Below are positions 54,631 to 63,739 of a stretch of 64,000 bases of DNA, in pieces. Positions within the stretch are counted from its first letter, which is position 1, and every line of letters starts with the position of its first letter. The stretch comes from Pseudomonas sp. B6002. GTDB taxonomy: Bacteria > Pseudomonadota > Gammaproteobacteria > Pseudomonadales > Pseudomonadaceae. The notes beneath the pieces were generated by a model. The model made no database searches. It was given only the letters and a program-made list of their open reading frames with translations, and was not told where the DNA came from. Location of the stretch: the NCBI RefSeq assembly GCF_013385985.1, contig NZ_JACAOY010000012.1:412064-476063 (forward strand), in the 5' to 3' direction. Both the position numbers and the translations under genes were made by a program.

Positions 54631-55362
54631 ATGACAACTCAAGTCGCAATCATCACCGGCGCTTCCCGTGGCATTGGCGCCGTGGTGGCCCGACAACTCG
54701 CCGCCGACGGTTACGCCGTGGCGATCAACTACGCCAGCAGCGCCACTGAGGCGTCGAAGCTGGTGGTGGAACTGCGCCAGGCCGGCCACCAAGCCATAGC
54801 GATCCAGGGTGATGTCAGCAAGCCCGCCGATATCAAGCGCCTGTTCGATGAAACCGAAACCCAACTGGGCAAGGTCGACGTGCTGGTCAACAACGCCGGC
54901 ATTCTCAAGACACTGCCCCTGGCCCAGCACAGTGACGAGCTCTACAACCAGAACTTCGACATCCACACCCGTGGCACCTTCAACGCCCTGCGCGAGGCAG
55001 CCACGCGCCTCAACGACGGTGGGCGCATCGTCAATTTTTCCAGCAGCACCGTGGGCCTCAATTTCCCAGGCTACGCCGTGTACATCGCCAGCAAGGCGGC
55101 GGTGGAATCCCTGACCCAAGTGTTCGCCAAGGAAATGCGCGGACGTGGCATCACCGTCAACGCGGTCGCCCCTGGCCCGGTCGCCACCGACCTGTTCCTG
55201 CACGGCAAGAGCGAAGAGCAGATCCAGGGCCTGGCCAAGATGGCGCCCCTGGAACGCCTGGGCCAACCGGAAGATATCGCCCGCGTGGTGTCGTTTTTGG
55301 TAAGCCCGGCCGGTGGCTGGATCAATGGGCAAATCCTGCGCGCCAATGGCGGGCTGGTCTGA
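54631..55362 (+). CDS. SDR-family oxidoreductase
   Basis: A classical 243-residue short-chain dehydrogenase. Cofactor motif TGASRGIGAVVARQL (9-23), NNAGIL, catalytic Ser in VNFSSSTVGL and YIASK (complete YxxxK), C-terminus ILRANGGLV. Resembles FabG-like or glucose/3-oxoacyl reductases; the substrate is unknown. ATG 54631 follows AAAGGACCT. Followed 20 bases later by another SDR gene. Confidence 0.92.
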   Translation: MTTQVAIITGASRGIGAVVARQLAADGYAVAINYASSATEASKLVVELRQAGHQAIAIQGDVSKPADIKRLFDETETQLGKVDVLVNNAGILKTLPLAQHSDELYNQNFDIHTRGTFNALREAATRLNDGGRIVNFSSSTVGLNFPGYAVYIASKAAVESLTQVFAKEMRGRGITVNAVAPGPVATDLFLHGKSEEQIQGLAKMAPLERLGQPEDIARVVSFLVSPAGGWINGQILRANGGLV

Positions 55363-55382
55363 ACGCAATCGAGGGCAACAGC

Positions 55383-56279
55383 ATGAAGTCGATCATCCTG
55401 ATTACCGGCGCCTCCAGTGGGTTTGGCGCCCTTACCGCCCGTGCCCTGGCCGATGCCGGCCACACGGTCTACGCCAGCATGCGCGAAACCCTGGGGCGTA
55501 ATGCGCCGCAAGTGGCCCAGGTGCAGCGCTATGCCCAAGAGCATCAGGTGGACCTGCGCAGCGTCGAGCTGGACGTGGCTTCCAGCGAGTCGGTGGACGC
55601 TGGCATCGCCAAGATCATCGCCGACTGCGGGCGCCTGGATGTGATCATCCACAACGCCGGGCACATGTCGTTCGGCCCGGCCGAAGCCTTCACGCCGGAG
55701 CAGTTCGCCCAGCTGTACGACATCAACGTGCTCAGCACGCAGCGGGTCAACCGTGCGGCGCTGCCATACCTGCGCAAGCAGGGCAACGGGCTGGTGATGT
55801 GGGTGTCGTCCAGCAGTGCTCGCGGGGGTACACCGCCGTTTCTGGCGCCGTACTTTGCGGCGAAAGCCGCGATGGATTCCCTGGCGGTGTCCTACGCCAG
55901 CGAGCTGACGCGTTGGGGTATCGAGACCTCGATCATCGTGCCCGGCGCGTTTACCAAGGGCACCAATCACTTTGCCCACTCCGGTAAGCCCAGCGATCAG
56001 GCGCGTGTCGACCTGTACAACGACGGCCCGTATGCGGGTGTTGCGGACGCTGCACTACAAGGCCTGGCAGCGCTGGAGCCTGAGGATGCGGATGTGGGAG
56101 AGGTGGCCAAGGCGATTGTCGAGATCGTCGGCTTGCCGTTCGGCACACGCCCGTTCCGCCGGCATATCGACCCTTCGGAGGATGGCTGCGAAATCGTCAA
56201 TGGCGTGGCGGATCGGGTGCGGGCAGAACTGTTCTGGAAGGTGGGTTTGCAGGACTTGCTTAAACCCACTGCACACTAA
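55383..56279 (+). CDS. SDR-family oxidoreductase
   Basis: A 298-residue SDR of the 'retinol dehydrogenase/3-ketoacyl reductase-like' type. TGASSGFGALTARALADAGH carries the cofactor motif, IIHNAGHMSFGPAEAF the NAG element, and WVSSSSARGGTPPF with APYFAAK the complete active site. The C-terminal extension (about 240-298) is longer than in the preceding SDR. Probably in one transcript with 54631-55362 under the divergent LysR regulator. Confidence 0.92.
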   Translation: MKSIILITGASSGFGALTARALADAGHTVYASMRETLGRNAPQVAQVQRYAQEHQVDLRSVELDVASSESVDAGIAKIIADCGRLDVIIHNAGHMSFGPAEAFTPEQFAQLYDINVLSTQRVNRAALPYLRKQGNGLVMWVSSSSARGGTPPFLAPYFAAKAAMDSLAVSYASELTRWGIETSIIVPGAFTKGTNHFAHSGKPSDQARVDLYNDGPYAGVADAALQGLAALEPEDADVGEVAKAIVEIVGLPFGTRPFRRHIDPSEDGCEIVNGVADRVRAELFWKVGLQDLLKPTAH

Positions 56280-56297
56280 CGACCCGATGAGATCCCC

Positions 56298-56400
56298 TGT
56301 GGGAGCTGGCTTGTGTGGGAGCTGGCTTGCCTGCGATGGCATCACCTCGGTGCGTCTGAATAACCGAGTTGCCTGCATCGCGGGCAAGCCCGGCTCCCAG
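56298..56400. repeat. REPIN with duplicated left end
   Basis: TGTGGGAGCTGGCTTG is repeated as TGTGGGAGCTGGCTTGCCTG before the spacer; right arm CGGGCAAGCCCGGCTCCCA. The duplicated left end resembles the 148-bp array units. Confidence 0.82.
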
Positions 56401-56430
56401 AGGGGATAGGTCCCACAGGAGATCACCGTC

Positions 56431-56679
56431 ATGCACACCCTCATCGTCATCAGCTGCGGCTTGATTCTGCTAGCACTGACGCTGTTCATCGGGCAAAAAC
56501 TCGGCATCAGCCGCACGGTGCTGGCCTACAGTTTTGTCGGCCTCTGGCTGATCGCAGCAGTGGCCAACGGCGCCGTCGGCGTGCTCACTGCCGGCCAGCC
56601 CCTGGTGTCGGAGCTGGTGATCGGCAGTGGCGTATTCGGCGCGCCGTTGGTGGCGCTGGCCCTGTACCTCAGGGCCTGA
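56431..56679 (+). CDS. Small inner-membrane protein, 82 aa
   Basis: Not recognised. Three hydrophobic helices cover nearly the whole chain: MHTLIVISCGLILLALTLFI, VLAYSFVGLWLIAAVANGAV and GVFGAPLVALALYLRA. There is no signal peptide. ATG 56431 follows CACAGGAGATCACC. It ends just before the converging BCCT gene. Confidence 0.75.
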   Translation: MHTLIVISCGLILLALTLFIGQKLGISRTVLAYSFVGLWLIAAVANGAVGVLTAGQPLVSELVIGSGVFGAPLVALALYLRA

Positions 56680-56682
56680 GCC

Positions 56683-58683
56683 TCAGCGCACCAGGTGCAG
56701 GAACTGCAGGTGACGCTCGTACTGGTCGAGGATGTCGTTGATGATCTGCTCCTTGGTGTAGCCCACCAAGTCGTAGTCCTGGCTACCTTCGGCCAAGTGC
56801 ACTTCCGCCCGGTAGTAGCGGCGGTTGTTGATCTCTTTCTTGCCCATGCCACCCCGGGCAAACGATGGCGTGAAATAACCGCGCATCTGCACCTGGTACA
56901 CGAACGGGCGTTCCTCGCCGTGACCGATTTCGAGGCTGACGCTGTCGTTCGCCGGGTCTGGCTGGGTCACCACGTTCAGGCCTTTTTCGACGAACACCGC
57001 CGTCACTTCTTCGATCGCCGGTCGCACGGTGGTATCCAGGAAGCGGTACACCTCGTCCCGCGAAGGGAAATGCACGGCCTGGCTCAAGCGCTGACGCCAG
57101 CCGCCCCTGCCCTTGCGTGCGGCCGAGATAGGCGCCAATGAGTGCAACTGGGCAATCTGCTTTTGCGACTCGAGGTAGAAAGCCTTGTGCAGCCCCCACA
57201 TCATCAGCAGCAGGATCATCGAGAATGGCAGTGACGTCAGCACCACCGCTGATTTCAGCGAATCGATACTGCCGGCAAACAGCAGCGCACTGGTGACCAG
57301 CGCGGTCATCGCGCCCCAGAACACCCGCAGCCATTTCGGCCCGTCTTCATCGGCGTTGCCACCCTTGGACGACAGGGTCGACAGCACCACGGTGCCCGAG
57401 TCGGCCGAGGTGACGAAGAACACGAAGCTGATAAACACCGTGACCGCGATGACGGTTTTGCTCCACGGGTAAGTTTCCAGCAGCAGGTAGAGGCTCATCG
57501 ACGGGTTGTCGATGGCCGATTGACCGAGTGCGGTGAGCCCGTGGTTGAGCACTTGGTCGATGGCGCTGTTGCCGAAGATCGACATCCACGCCAGGGTGAA
57601 ACCCAGCGGGATCAGCAGCACGCCGAACACGAATTCGCGGATGGTACGGCCACGGGAAATCCGTGCGATGAACAGGCCCACGAACGGCGACCATGCGATC
57701 CACCAGGCCCAGTAGAACACTGTCCAACCGCCCAGCCAGTCGCTGGGTTTGTCGTAGGCGTATACGTCGAAGCTCTTGGTCGGCAAGGCGCCCAGGTAGT
57801 CGCCCAGGTTCTGGATCAGGGTGTTGAGCAGGTGCTGGGTGGGGCCGGCGAACAACACGAACAGCAGCAGCGCGCAGGCCAGCAGCATGTTGATGTCGGA
57901 CATCACCCGCACGCCCTTGTCGACGCCGGAGACGGCCACCAGGATCGCGGCGCCCATCATCAGGGTGATCAGGCCCACCTGGACCCATTGGGTGTGGGCC
58001 ACACCGAACAGGTAGTCGAGGCCGGAGTTGAGGTGCAACACCCCAAAGCCCATGTCGGCACCCAGGCCGAACACCGTGGCGATGATGCCGAAGCCATCCA
58101 CGGCGTAGCCGATGGGGCCGTTGATGCGCTTGCCGATCAGCGGGTACAGCGCCGAGCGCAGCGCCAGCGGCAGGTTATGCCGGTAGGCGAAGTACGCCAG
58201 GGCCATGCCGACAAAGGCGAACACGCCCCAGCCATGCAGGCCCCAGTGCAGAAACAGGATCTGCATGGCCTGGCGCGCCGCGTCGGCGTTCATCGGTGCG
58301 CCCTGGGGCGGTTGCACCAGGTGCGTCAGCGGCTCGGAAACGCAGAAGAAAAACAGCGTGATGCTGATCCCGGCGGCGAACAGCATGCCGGCCCAGGACA
58401 AGTAACTGAATTCGGGCTCGTCGTGGTCGGCACCGAGTTTTATCTTGCCGTAGCCCGATAACGCGGTGACCACCACGAAGACCAGATACAGGGTCATCGC
58501 CAGCATGTAGTACCAGCCGACCGTATTGGCCGCCCAGTTTTGCGCGGCCAGCAGCCAGGCACCGGCCTGTTGCGGGATCGCGATGACAGTCACGCCGAAC
58601 AGCAAAATAAACGTGGCGGCGAAGTAGAAGACCGGCGCATTCATGCGCACCAGGCCGCTTGCAGGGGTGGACGATGCACTCAT
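56683..58683 (-). CDS. betT: BCCT-family choline/betaine transporter (BetT-like)
   Basis: Sodium- or proton-coupled uptake of choline or betaine for osmoprotection. ATG 58683 gives 666 residues (MSASSTPASGLVRMNAPVFY); the frame continues upstream without an RBS. Twelve membrane helices are expected. Diagnostic stretches are FSYLSWAGMLFAAGISITLF, HWGLHGWGVFAFVGMALAYF and WTVFYWAWWIAWSPFVGLFI (the aromatic substrate box). After about residue 510 a cytoplasmic C-terminal domain of some 150 residues (RDEVYRFLDTTVRPAIEEVT) follows, the kind of tail that senses osmotic state in BetT. No betIBA genes are adjacent. Confidence 0.92.
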   Translation of the reverse strand: MSASSTPASGLVRMNAPVFYFAATFILLFGVTVIAIPQQAGAWLLAAQNWAANTVGWYYMLAMTLYLVFVVVTALSGYGKIKLGADHDEPEFSYLSWAGMLFAAGISITLFFFCVSEPLTHLVQPPQGAPMNADAARQAMQILFLHWGLHGWGVFAFVGMALAYFAYRHNLPLALRSALYPLIGKRINGPIGYAVDGFGIIATVFGLGADMGFGVLHLNSGLDYLFGVAHTQWVQVGLITLMMGAAILVAVSGVDKGVRVMSDINMLLACALLLFVLFAGPTQHLLNTLIQNLGDYLGALPTKSFDVYAYDKPSDWLGGWTVFYWAWWIAWSPFVGLFIARISRGRTIREFVFGVLLIPLGFTLAWMSIFGNSAIDQVLNHGLTALGQSAIDNPSMSLYLLLETYPWSKTVIAVTVFISFVFFVTSADSGTVVLSTLSSKGGNADEDGPKWLRVFWGAMTALVTSALLFAGSIDSLKSAVVLTSLPFSMILLLMMWGLHKAFYLESQKQIAQLHSLAPISAARKGRGGWRQRLSQAVHFPSRDEVYRFLDTTVRPAIEEVTAVFVEKGLNVVTQPDPANDSVSLEIGHGEERPFVYQVQMRGYFTPSFARGGMGKKEINNRRYYRAEVHLAEGSQDYDLVGYTKEQIINDILDQYERHLQFLHLVR

Positions 58684-59041
58684 GAACGATGCACCCCGAG
58701 GGTGTGGAATGTGGCTGTAAATAACGGACTCAGCAAAGGTAAGCCTCCTGTTGTGAGCGGGCAGCGAACCACCGGATTTAACTTGAACGAGCATTCAAGT
58801 TAAACATGGATAGGCGGTCTGGGACTAATCGCAGGGCTGAGTGGTAGGTAATTCCTACACTAGCTCAAGGACAGGTATGACGGGCAGGGATGACAAATCG
58901 TTCAGCGATTGCGAGGGAAATTTGAAATGCGGTTAACCCTGTGGGAGCTGGCTTGCCTGCGATGGCGGTCTCAAAATCAGCGCAAGGCTAATGGCCTCAT
59001 CGCCGGCAAGCCGGCTCCTACAGGGGGGTTGTGTATGCTTC
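58684..59041. other. Intergenic region upstream of the BCCT gene
   Basis: 358 bases with no gene seen. The part nearest 58684 holds an inverted element around ACTTGAACGAGCATTCAAGT (58781-58800), a candidate operator of a TetR-type repressor such as BetI. The distal part is the REPIN at 58940-59022. Confidence 0.45.
58940..59022. repeat. REPIN
   Basis: Arms TGTGGGAGCTGGCTTGCCTG and CCGGCAAGCCGGCTCCTACA. The spacer (GGCGGTCTCAAAATCAGCGC) is almost the same as in the last REPIN of the array at 50884-50965, pointing to a recent copy. Confidence 0.88.
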
Positions 59042-59968
59042 TTATTTTTGTGTGCCGTCATCGTGCTGCAGGTTGGCCTGGGTGATATTCGCCCCAGCCG
59101 GCACGCTGCGGGTCAGCCACACGTTGCCGCCGATGGTTGAGCCTTTGCCGATGGTGATGCGCCCCAGGATCGTCGCGCCGGCGTAGATCACCACGTCGTC
59201 CTCGACAATCGGGTGACGCGGGTGGCCCTTCTGCAACTGCCCGTCTTCATCTGCCGGGAAGCGCTTGGCGCCCAGCGTCACGGCCTGGTAGATGCGCACG
59301 CACTCACCGATGATCGCGGTCTCGCCGATCACCACACCGGTCCCGTGGTCGATGAAGAAGCTCGGGCCGATCTGCGCGCCGGGGTGGATATCAATACCGG
59401 TGGCCGAGTGGGCAATCTCCGCGCTGATCCGCGCCAACAGCGGCAGGCCGGCGCGGTACAGGTGGTGGGCCAGGCGATGGTGAATCACCGCCAGGATCCC
59501 GGGGTAGCACAGCAACACTTCATCCACGCTGCGCGCGGCCGGGTCACCGTGGTAGGCGGCCAGCACGTCGGTGTCCAGCAAACTGCGCAAGGACGGCAGG
59601 GCCAGGGCGAAATCCTGGATGAGGCGGATGGCATGGGCGTCGACCTCGCGATCGTCCTTGCCACCTTGGCGGGCGGCATAGCGCAGCTCCAGGCGGGCCT
59701 GGCCGAGCAGCGCGTTCAGCGCCACGTCGAGGGTGTGGCCGACGTAGAAATCTTCGCTTTCTTCACGCAGGTCCACCGGCCCCAGGCGCATGGGGAACAA
59801 TGCGCCGCATAGCGATTCAAGAATCTGCGCCACCGCCTCACGCGACGGCAACTCGCGCCCACCATGTTCGCCGCTGAGGCGGCCGTTGCGCGTTCGCCAC
59901 TGGTCCCGGGCGCCGCGCAGCTGGCTGACGATGGTCTGCAATTGCCAATGACTGGAACGCTCACTCAC
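59042..59968 (-). CDS. epsC: Serine O-acetyltransferase EpsC
   Basis: Activates L-serine to O-acetylserine for cysteine synthesis. GTG 59968 is chosen: AGGAG lies eight bases upstream and it gives MSERSSHWQLQTIVSQLRGA, 308 residues. The SAT N-terminal helical domain precedes a left-handed beta-helix with hexapeptides: SATGIDIHPGAQIGPSFFID, HGTGVVIGETAIIGECVRIY (catalytic His and CoA contact) and GNVWLTRSVPAGANITQ. Divergent from dcyD, sharing a 166-base promoter region. Confidence 0.94.
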   Translation of the reverse strand: MSERSSHWQLQTIVSQLRGARDQWRTRNGRLSGEHGGRELPSREAVAQILESLCGALFPMRLGPVDLREESEDFYVGHTLDVALNALLGQARLELRYAARQGGKDDREVDAHAIRLIQDFALALPSLRSLLDTDVLAAYHGDPAARSVDEVLLCYPGILAVIHHRLAHHLYRAGLPLLARISAEIAHSATGIDIHPGAQIGPSFFIDHGTGVVIGETAIIGECVRIYQAVTLGAKRFPADEDGQLQKGHPRHPIVEDDVVIYAGATILGRITIGKGSTIGGNVWLTRSVPAGANITQANLQHDDGTQK

Positions 59969-60134
59969 GGTATTCACTCCTGACGTAATGGCGCTCACTT
60001 TACGGTATGCACCCTGGCCGTCCTTAAGAACCAATGGTGTGATGCTCAGAACTATCCGACATAAGCGTTTGGCAGTTGCCCGATGAAAAGTGCCTGCCTA
60101 TAGTCGCCTCATCTCTTAGCCACCGTGCGTAGCC

Positions 60135-61130
60135 ATGATCAAACAACAGCTCGACCGTTTTAACCGCCTGGAACTGCTGGGCGGCGCCACTGCCCTGGAA
60201 AAACTCGAGCGGCTGTCGGCCTGGCTGGGCAGGGACATCTACGTCAAGCGCGATGACACCACGCCCCTGGCGATGGGCGGCAACAAGCTGCGCAAACTCG
60301 AATACCTCGCCGCCGATGCCATCGCCCAAGGCGCTGACACCCTGGTGACCGCCGGAGCCCTGCAATCCAACCACGTACGCCAGACCGCTGCGTTGGCCGC
60401 CAAGCTGGGCCTGGGCTGCGTGGCGCTGCTGGAAAACCCCACCGGCACCGAAGACCCCAACTACCTGGGCAACGGCAACCGTCTGCTGCTGGACCTGTTC
60501 GACGCCAAGGTCGAGCTGGTCGAGAACCTCGATAACGCCGACGACCAACTCAACGCTTTGGCCGATCGCCTGCGCAGCAACGGCAAAAAGCCGTACCTGG
60601 TGCCCATCGGTGGCTCCAATGCCCTCGGCGCGCTGGGCTACGTGCGCGCCGGGTTGGAACTGGCCGCACAGATCGAAGACAGCGGTCTCGAATTTGCCGC
60701 CGTGGTGTTGGCATCGGGCAGCGCGGGCACCCACAGCGGGCTGGCCCTGGCCTTGAGTGAAGTACTGCCGGACCTGCCGGTCATTGGTGTGACCGTGTCG
60801 CGCACTGATGAAGCCCAGCGCCCGAAAGTGCAGGGCCTGGCCGAACGCACCGCCGAATTGCTGGGCGTGGCGATTCCCGAGGCCTTCAAGGTGATCCTGT
60901 GGGACGAGTATTTCGGCCCGCGCTACGGTGAGCCGAATGCCGGCACGCTAGCGGCGGTCAAGCTGCTGGCGAGCCAGGAAGGGCTGCTGCTGGACCCGGT
61001 CTACACTGGCAAGGCCATGGCCGGTTTGCTGGACGGCATCGGACGTCAGCGGTTTGAAGACGGGCCGATCATTTTCCTGCACACCGGTGGGGCGCCGGCG
61101 CTGTTTGCTTATGGCTCTGCGTTCAACTGA
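60135..61130 (+). CDS. dcyD: D-cysteine desulfhydrase
   Basis: A PLP enzyme degrading D-cysteine to pyruvate, H2S and ammonia; it belongs to the fold shared with ACC deaminase. The 331 residues show [20 protein letters not shown], the PLP-Lys region [40 protein letters not shown] and the phosphate loop [18 protein letters not shown]. It precedes the cystine transporter genes, a common sulfur cluster in pseudomonads. Confidence 0.95.
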   Translation: MIKQQLDRFNRLELLGGATALEKLERLSAWLGRDIYVKRDDTTPLAMGGNKLRKLEYLAADAIAQGADTLVTAGALQSNHVRQTAALAAKLGLGCVALLENPTGTEDPNYLGNGNRLLLDLFDAKVELVENLDNADDQLNALADRLRSNGKKPYLVPIGGSNALGALGYVRAGLELAAQIEDSGLEFAAVVLASGSAGTHSGLALALSEVLPDLPVIGVTVSRTDEAQRPKVQGLAERTAELLGVAIPEAFKVILWDEYFGPRYGEPNAGTLAAVKLLASQEGLLLDPVYTGKAMAGLLDGIGRQRFEDGPIIFLHTGGAPALFAYGSAFN

Positions 61131-61148
61131 ATAAACGCGGGCTGCAAA

Positions 61149-61237
61149 TGTGGGAGCTGGCTTGCCTGCGATGGCGGTGGGTCAGCACAACATCCGTCGG
61201 CTGATACACCGCCATCGCAGGCAAGCCAGCTCCCACA
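61149..61237. repeat. REPIN
   Basis: Arms TGTGGGAGCTGGCTTGCCTG and AGGCAAGCCAGCTCCCACA between dcyD and tcyJ. Confidence 0.88.
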
Positions 61238-61249
61238 TTAGATTGGCGT

Positions 61250-61310
61250 TATATTCCAAAACAGAATAACAAATTAATTTTATATTATTTTCAAGTCTTA
61301 AGAAGCGGCT
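61250..61310 (+). promoter_or_regulatory. AT-rich tcyJ upstream element, possible CysB-type site
   Basis: A strongly AT-rich block (ATTCCAAAACAGAATAACAA, then ATTAATTTTATATTATTTTC) about 110-160 bases before tcyJ. It resembles the block before tauA in position and pattern, as expected for sulfur-starvation control. No experimental site is known to me. Confidence 0.35.
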
Positions 61311-61411
61311 TTATCATCGCGCCGTAGGCGAAGACGCGCACCGCGCTTTAAGGCAGGATACGACTACTGCGTCACCTGCTTCGCTCAACATAAAAAACAC
61401 AGGGGCTCTTC

Positions 61412-62206
61412 ATGACTATTTCTGCATTGCGTCGTACGTTGCTGGTTGGCACTTTGGGCCTGGCCCTCGGGGCTGGGTGGATGGGCCAGGCGGTTGCTGG
61501 CGAGCAGTTGAACACCATCAAGAAAGCGGGCGAGATCAAGATCGGCCTGGAAGGCACCTACCCACCGTTCAGCTTCGTCGACGAAAGCGGCAAGCTCAGC
61601 GGCTTTGAAGTGGAACTGTCCGAAGCCCTGGCCAAGGAGCTGGGCGTGAAGGTCAAGCTGCAGGCCACGCCGTGGGATGGCATCCTCGCCGCACTGGAAT
61701 CCAAGCGCCTGGACGCGGTGGTCAACCAGGTCACCATTTCTGAAGAGCGCAAGAAGAAGTACGACTTCTCCAAGCCTTACACCGTGTCCGGTATCCAGGC
61801 ACTGGTCCTGAAAAAGAACGTCGACAGCATCAAGACCGCCGACGACCTGGCCGGCAAGAAAGTCGGTGTAGGCCTGGGCACCAACTACGAACAATGGCTC
61901 AAGGACAATCAGCCTAAAGCCATCATCAAGACCTATAACGATGACCCGACCAAGTTCCAGGACCTGCGTATCGGCCGTATCGACGCCATCCTGATCGACC
62001 GCCTGGCCGCCCTGGAATACGCCAAGAAAGCCCCGGACACTGCCACTGCCGGCGACGCCTTCTCCCGCCAGGAAGCCGGTATCGCCCTGCGCAAAGGCGA
62101 GCCTGAGCTGCTCGACGCGGTGAACAAGGCCCTCGACAAACTGCGCGCCGACGGCACCTTGAAGAAGCTGTCCGAGAAGTACTTCAACGCTGACGTCACT
62201 GAATAA
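61412..62206 (+). CDS. tcyJ: Cystine ABC transporter substrate-binding protein
   Basis: Periplasmic receptor for L-cystine (TcyJ/FliY type), 264 residues. Signal peptide about 1-29 (LVGTLGLALGAGWMGQAVAG). The SBP-3 fold shows IKIGLEGTYPPFSFVDESGK, SGFEVELSEALAKELGVKVK, DAVVNQVTISEERKKKYDFS and GVGLGTNYEQWLKDNQPKAI. First gene of the tcyJLN operon; its stop codon shares a base with tcyL. Confidence 0.94.
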   Translation: MTISALRRTLLVGTLGLALGAGWMGQAVAGEQLNTIKKAGEIKIGLEGTYPPFSFVDESGKLSGFEVELSEALAKELGVKVKLQATPWDGILAALESKRLDAVVNQVTISEERKKKYDFSKPYTVSGIQALVLKKNVDSIKTADDLAGKKVGVGLGTNYEQWLKDNQPKAIIKTYNDDPTKFQDLRIGRIDAILIDRLAALEYAKKAPDTATAGDAFSRQEAGIALRKGEPELLDAVNKALDKLRADGTLKKLSEKYFNADVTE

Positions 62207-62871
62207 TGGAAGCAGGTTTCCAACTCGCGCTGGACTCCGCGCCCTTTCTGCTCAAGGGCGCGTACTACACAGTGATTCTTAGCCTCGGCGGAATGTTTTT
62301 CGGCTTGCTGCTGGGCTTCGGCCTGGCCTTGATGCGCCTGTCGCGCTTCAAGCTGGCAAGCTGGATCGCCCGGGTCTATGTGTCGTTCTTTCGCGGCACG
62401 CCCTTGCTGGTGCAGCTGTTCCTGATCTACTACGGCTTACCGCAAGTGGGCATCGAGCTGGATCCGATCCCGGCGGCCTTGATCGGCTTCTCGCTGAACA
62501 TGGCCGCTTACGCCTGTGAAATCCTGCGGGCCGCCATCGCTTCCATCGAGCGTGGCCAGTGGGAAGCCGCTGCGAGTATCGGCATGACTCGCGCGCAGAC
62601 CCTGCGCCGGGCCATCCTGCCGCAAGCTATGCGCACGGCGTTGCCGCCGTTGGGCAACAGCTTTATTTCGCTGGTCAAGGACACGGCGCTGGCCGCTACC
62701 ATCCAGGTGCCCGAGCTGTTCCGCCAGGCCCAATTGGTGTCTGCGCGAACCTTCGAAATCTTCACCATGTACCTGTCCGCCGCCTTGATCTACTGGATTC
62801 TGGCGAGCATCCTGGCGCACTTCCAAAACCGCCTGGAAGACCGGGTCAACCGGCATGACCTGGAGTCTTGA
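62206..62871 (+). CDS. tcyL: Cystine ABC transporter permease
   Basis: A 221-residue polar-amino-acid permease of the HisM type with about five helices. YYTVILSLGGMFFGLLLGFG, VSFFRGTPLLVQLFLIYYGL and the EAA loop ERGQWEAAASIGMTRAQTLR are typical. Overlaps tcyJ by one base (TAATGG) and precedes tcyN by three bases. Confidence 0.95.
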   Translation: MEAGFQLALDSAPFLLKGAYYTVILSLGGMFFGLLLGFGLALMRLSRFKLASWIARVYVSFFRGTPLLVQLFLIYYGLPQVGIELDPIPAALIGFSLNMAAYACEILRAAIASIERGQWEAAASIGMTRAQTLRRAILPQAMRTALPPLGNSFISLVKDTALAATIQVPELFRQAQLVSARTFEIFTMYLSAALIYWILASILAHFQNRLEDRVNRHDLES

Positions 62872-62874
62872 AGC

Positions 62875-63621
62875 ATGATCGTGGTTGAAAAACTGACCAA
62901 ACAATTCAAGGGCCAGGTGGTACTCAACGGCATCGACCTTGAGGTCAAGGAAGGCGAAGTCGTCGCCATCATTGGCCCCAGCGGTTCCGGCAAGACCACC
63001 TTGCTGCGCTGCCTGAATTTCCTCGAAGAACCCACCAGTGGCCGCATCAAGGTGGGTGACATCGAGATTGACACCGGCAAGCCGCTCAACCAGCAACAAG
63101 GCCTGGTGCGACGCTTACGCCAGCACGTGGGCTTCGTGTTCCAGAACTTCAACCTGTTCCCCCACCGCACCGCGCTGGAAAACGTCATCGAAGGCCCGAT
63201 CGTGGTCAAGAAGATGCCACGCGACGCGGCGGTCGCCCTCGGTCGCAAGCTGCTGGCCAGGGTTGGCCTGGCGGGCAAGGAAGCGTCATACCCGCGGCGC
63301 CTGTCGGGCGGCCAGCAACAGCGCGTGGCGATTGCCCGTGCGCTGGCCATGGAGCCGGAGGTGATCCTGTTCGACGAACCCACCTCGGCCCTCGACCCGG
63401 AGTTGGTGGGTGAAGTGCTGGCGACCATCCGCAGCCTCGCCGAAGAAAACCGCACCATGGTCATCGTCACCCACGAAATGAGTTTTGCCCGCGATGTGGC
63501 CAATCGGGTGATCTTCTTCGATAAGGGCGTGATCGTGGAGCAAGGCGAAGCCAAGGCGCTGTTCGCCAACCCCAAGGAAGAACGCACCAAGCAGTTCCTG
63601 AGCAAGTTTCTCGCCCACTGA
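62875..63621 (+). CDS. tcyN: Cystine ABC transporter ATP-binding protein
   Basis: A 248-residue ABC ATPase. Walker [22 protein letters not shown]-loop [20 protein letters not shown], signature [20 protein letters not shown], Walker [15 protein letters not shown] and switch His in [15 protein letters not shown] are intact. Last gene of the operon, followed by a REPIN. Confidence 0.95.
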   Translation: MIVVEKLTKQFKGQVVLNGIDLEVKEGEVVAIIGPSGSGKTTLLRCLNFLEEPTSGRIKVGDIEIDTGKPLNQQQGLVRRLRQHVGFVFQNFNLFPHRTALENVIEGPIVVKKMPRDAAVALGRKLLARVGLAGKEASYPRRLSGGQQQRVAIARALAMEPEVILFDEPTSALDPELVGEVLATIRSLAEENRTMVIVTHEMSFARDVANRVIFFDKGVIVEQGEAKALFANPKEERTKQFLSKFLAH

Positions 63622-63652
63622 AACATCCCCTGGGTCTATGGAAAATGGCTTG

Positions 63653-63739
63653 TGTGGAAGCTGGCTTGCCTGCGATGCAGACACCTGGGTGTATCCATCA
63701 CACCCAGGTGATGCTATCGCAGGCAAGCCAGCTCCTACA
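63653..63739. repeat. REPIN (diverged)
   Basis: Left arm TGTGGAAGCTGGCTTGCCTG, right arm CAGGCAAGCCAGCTCCTACA, with an inner inverted pair CACCTGGGTGT/ACACCCAGGTG. Confidence 0.82.
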
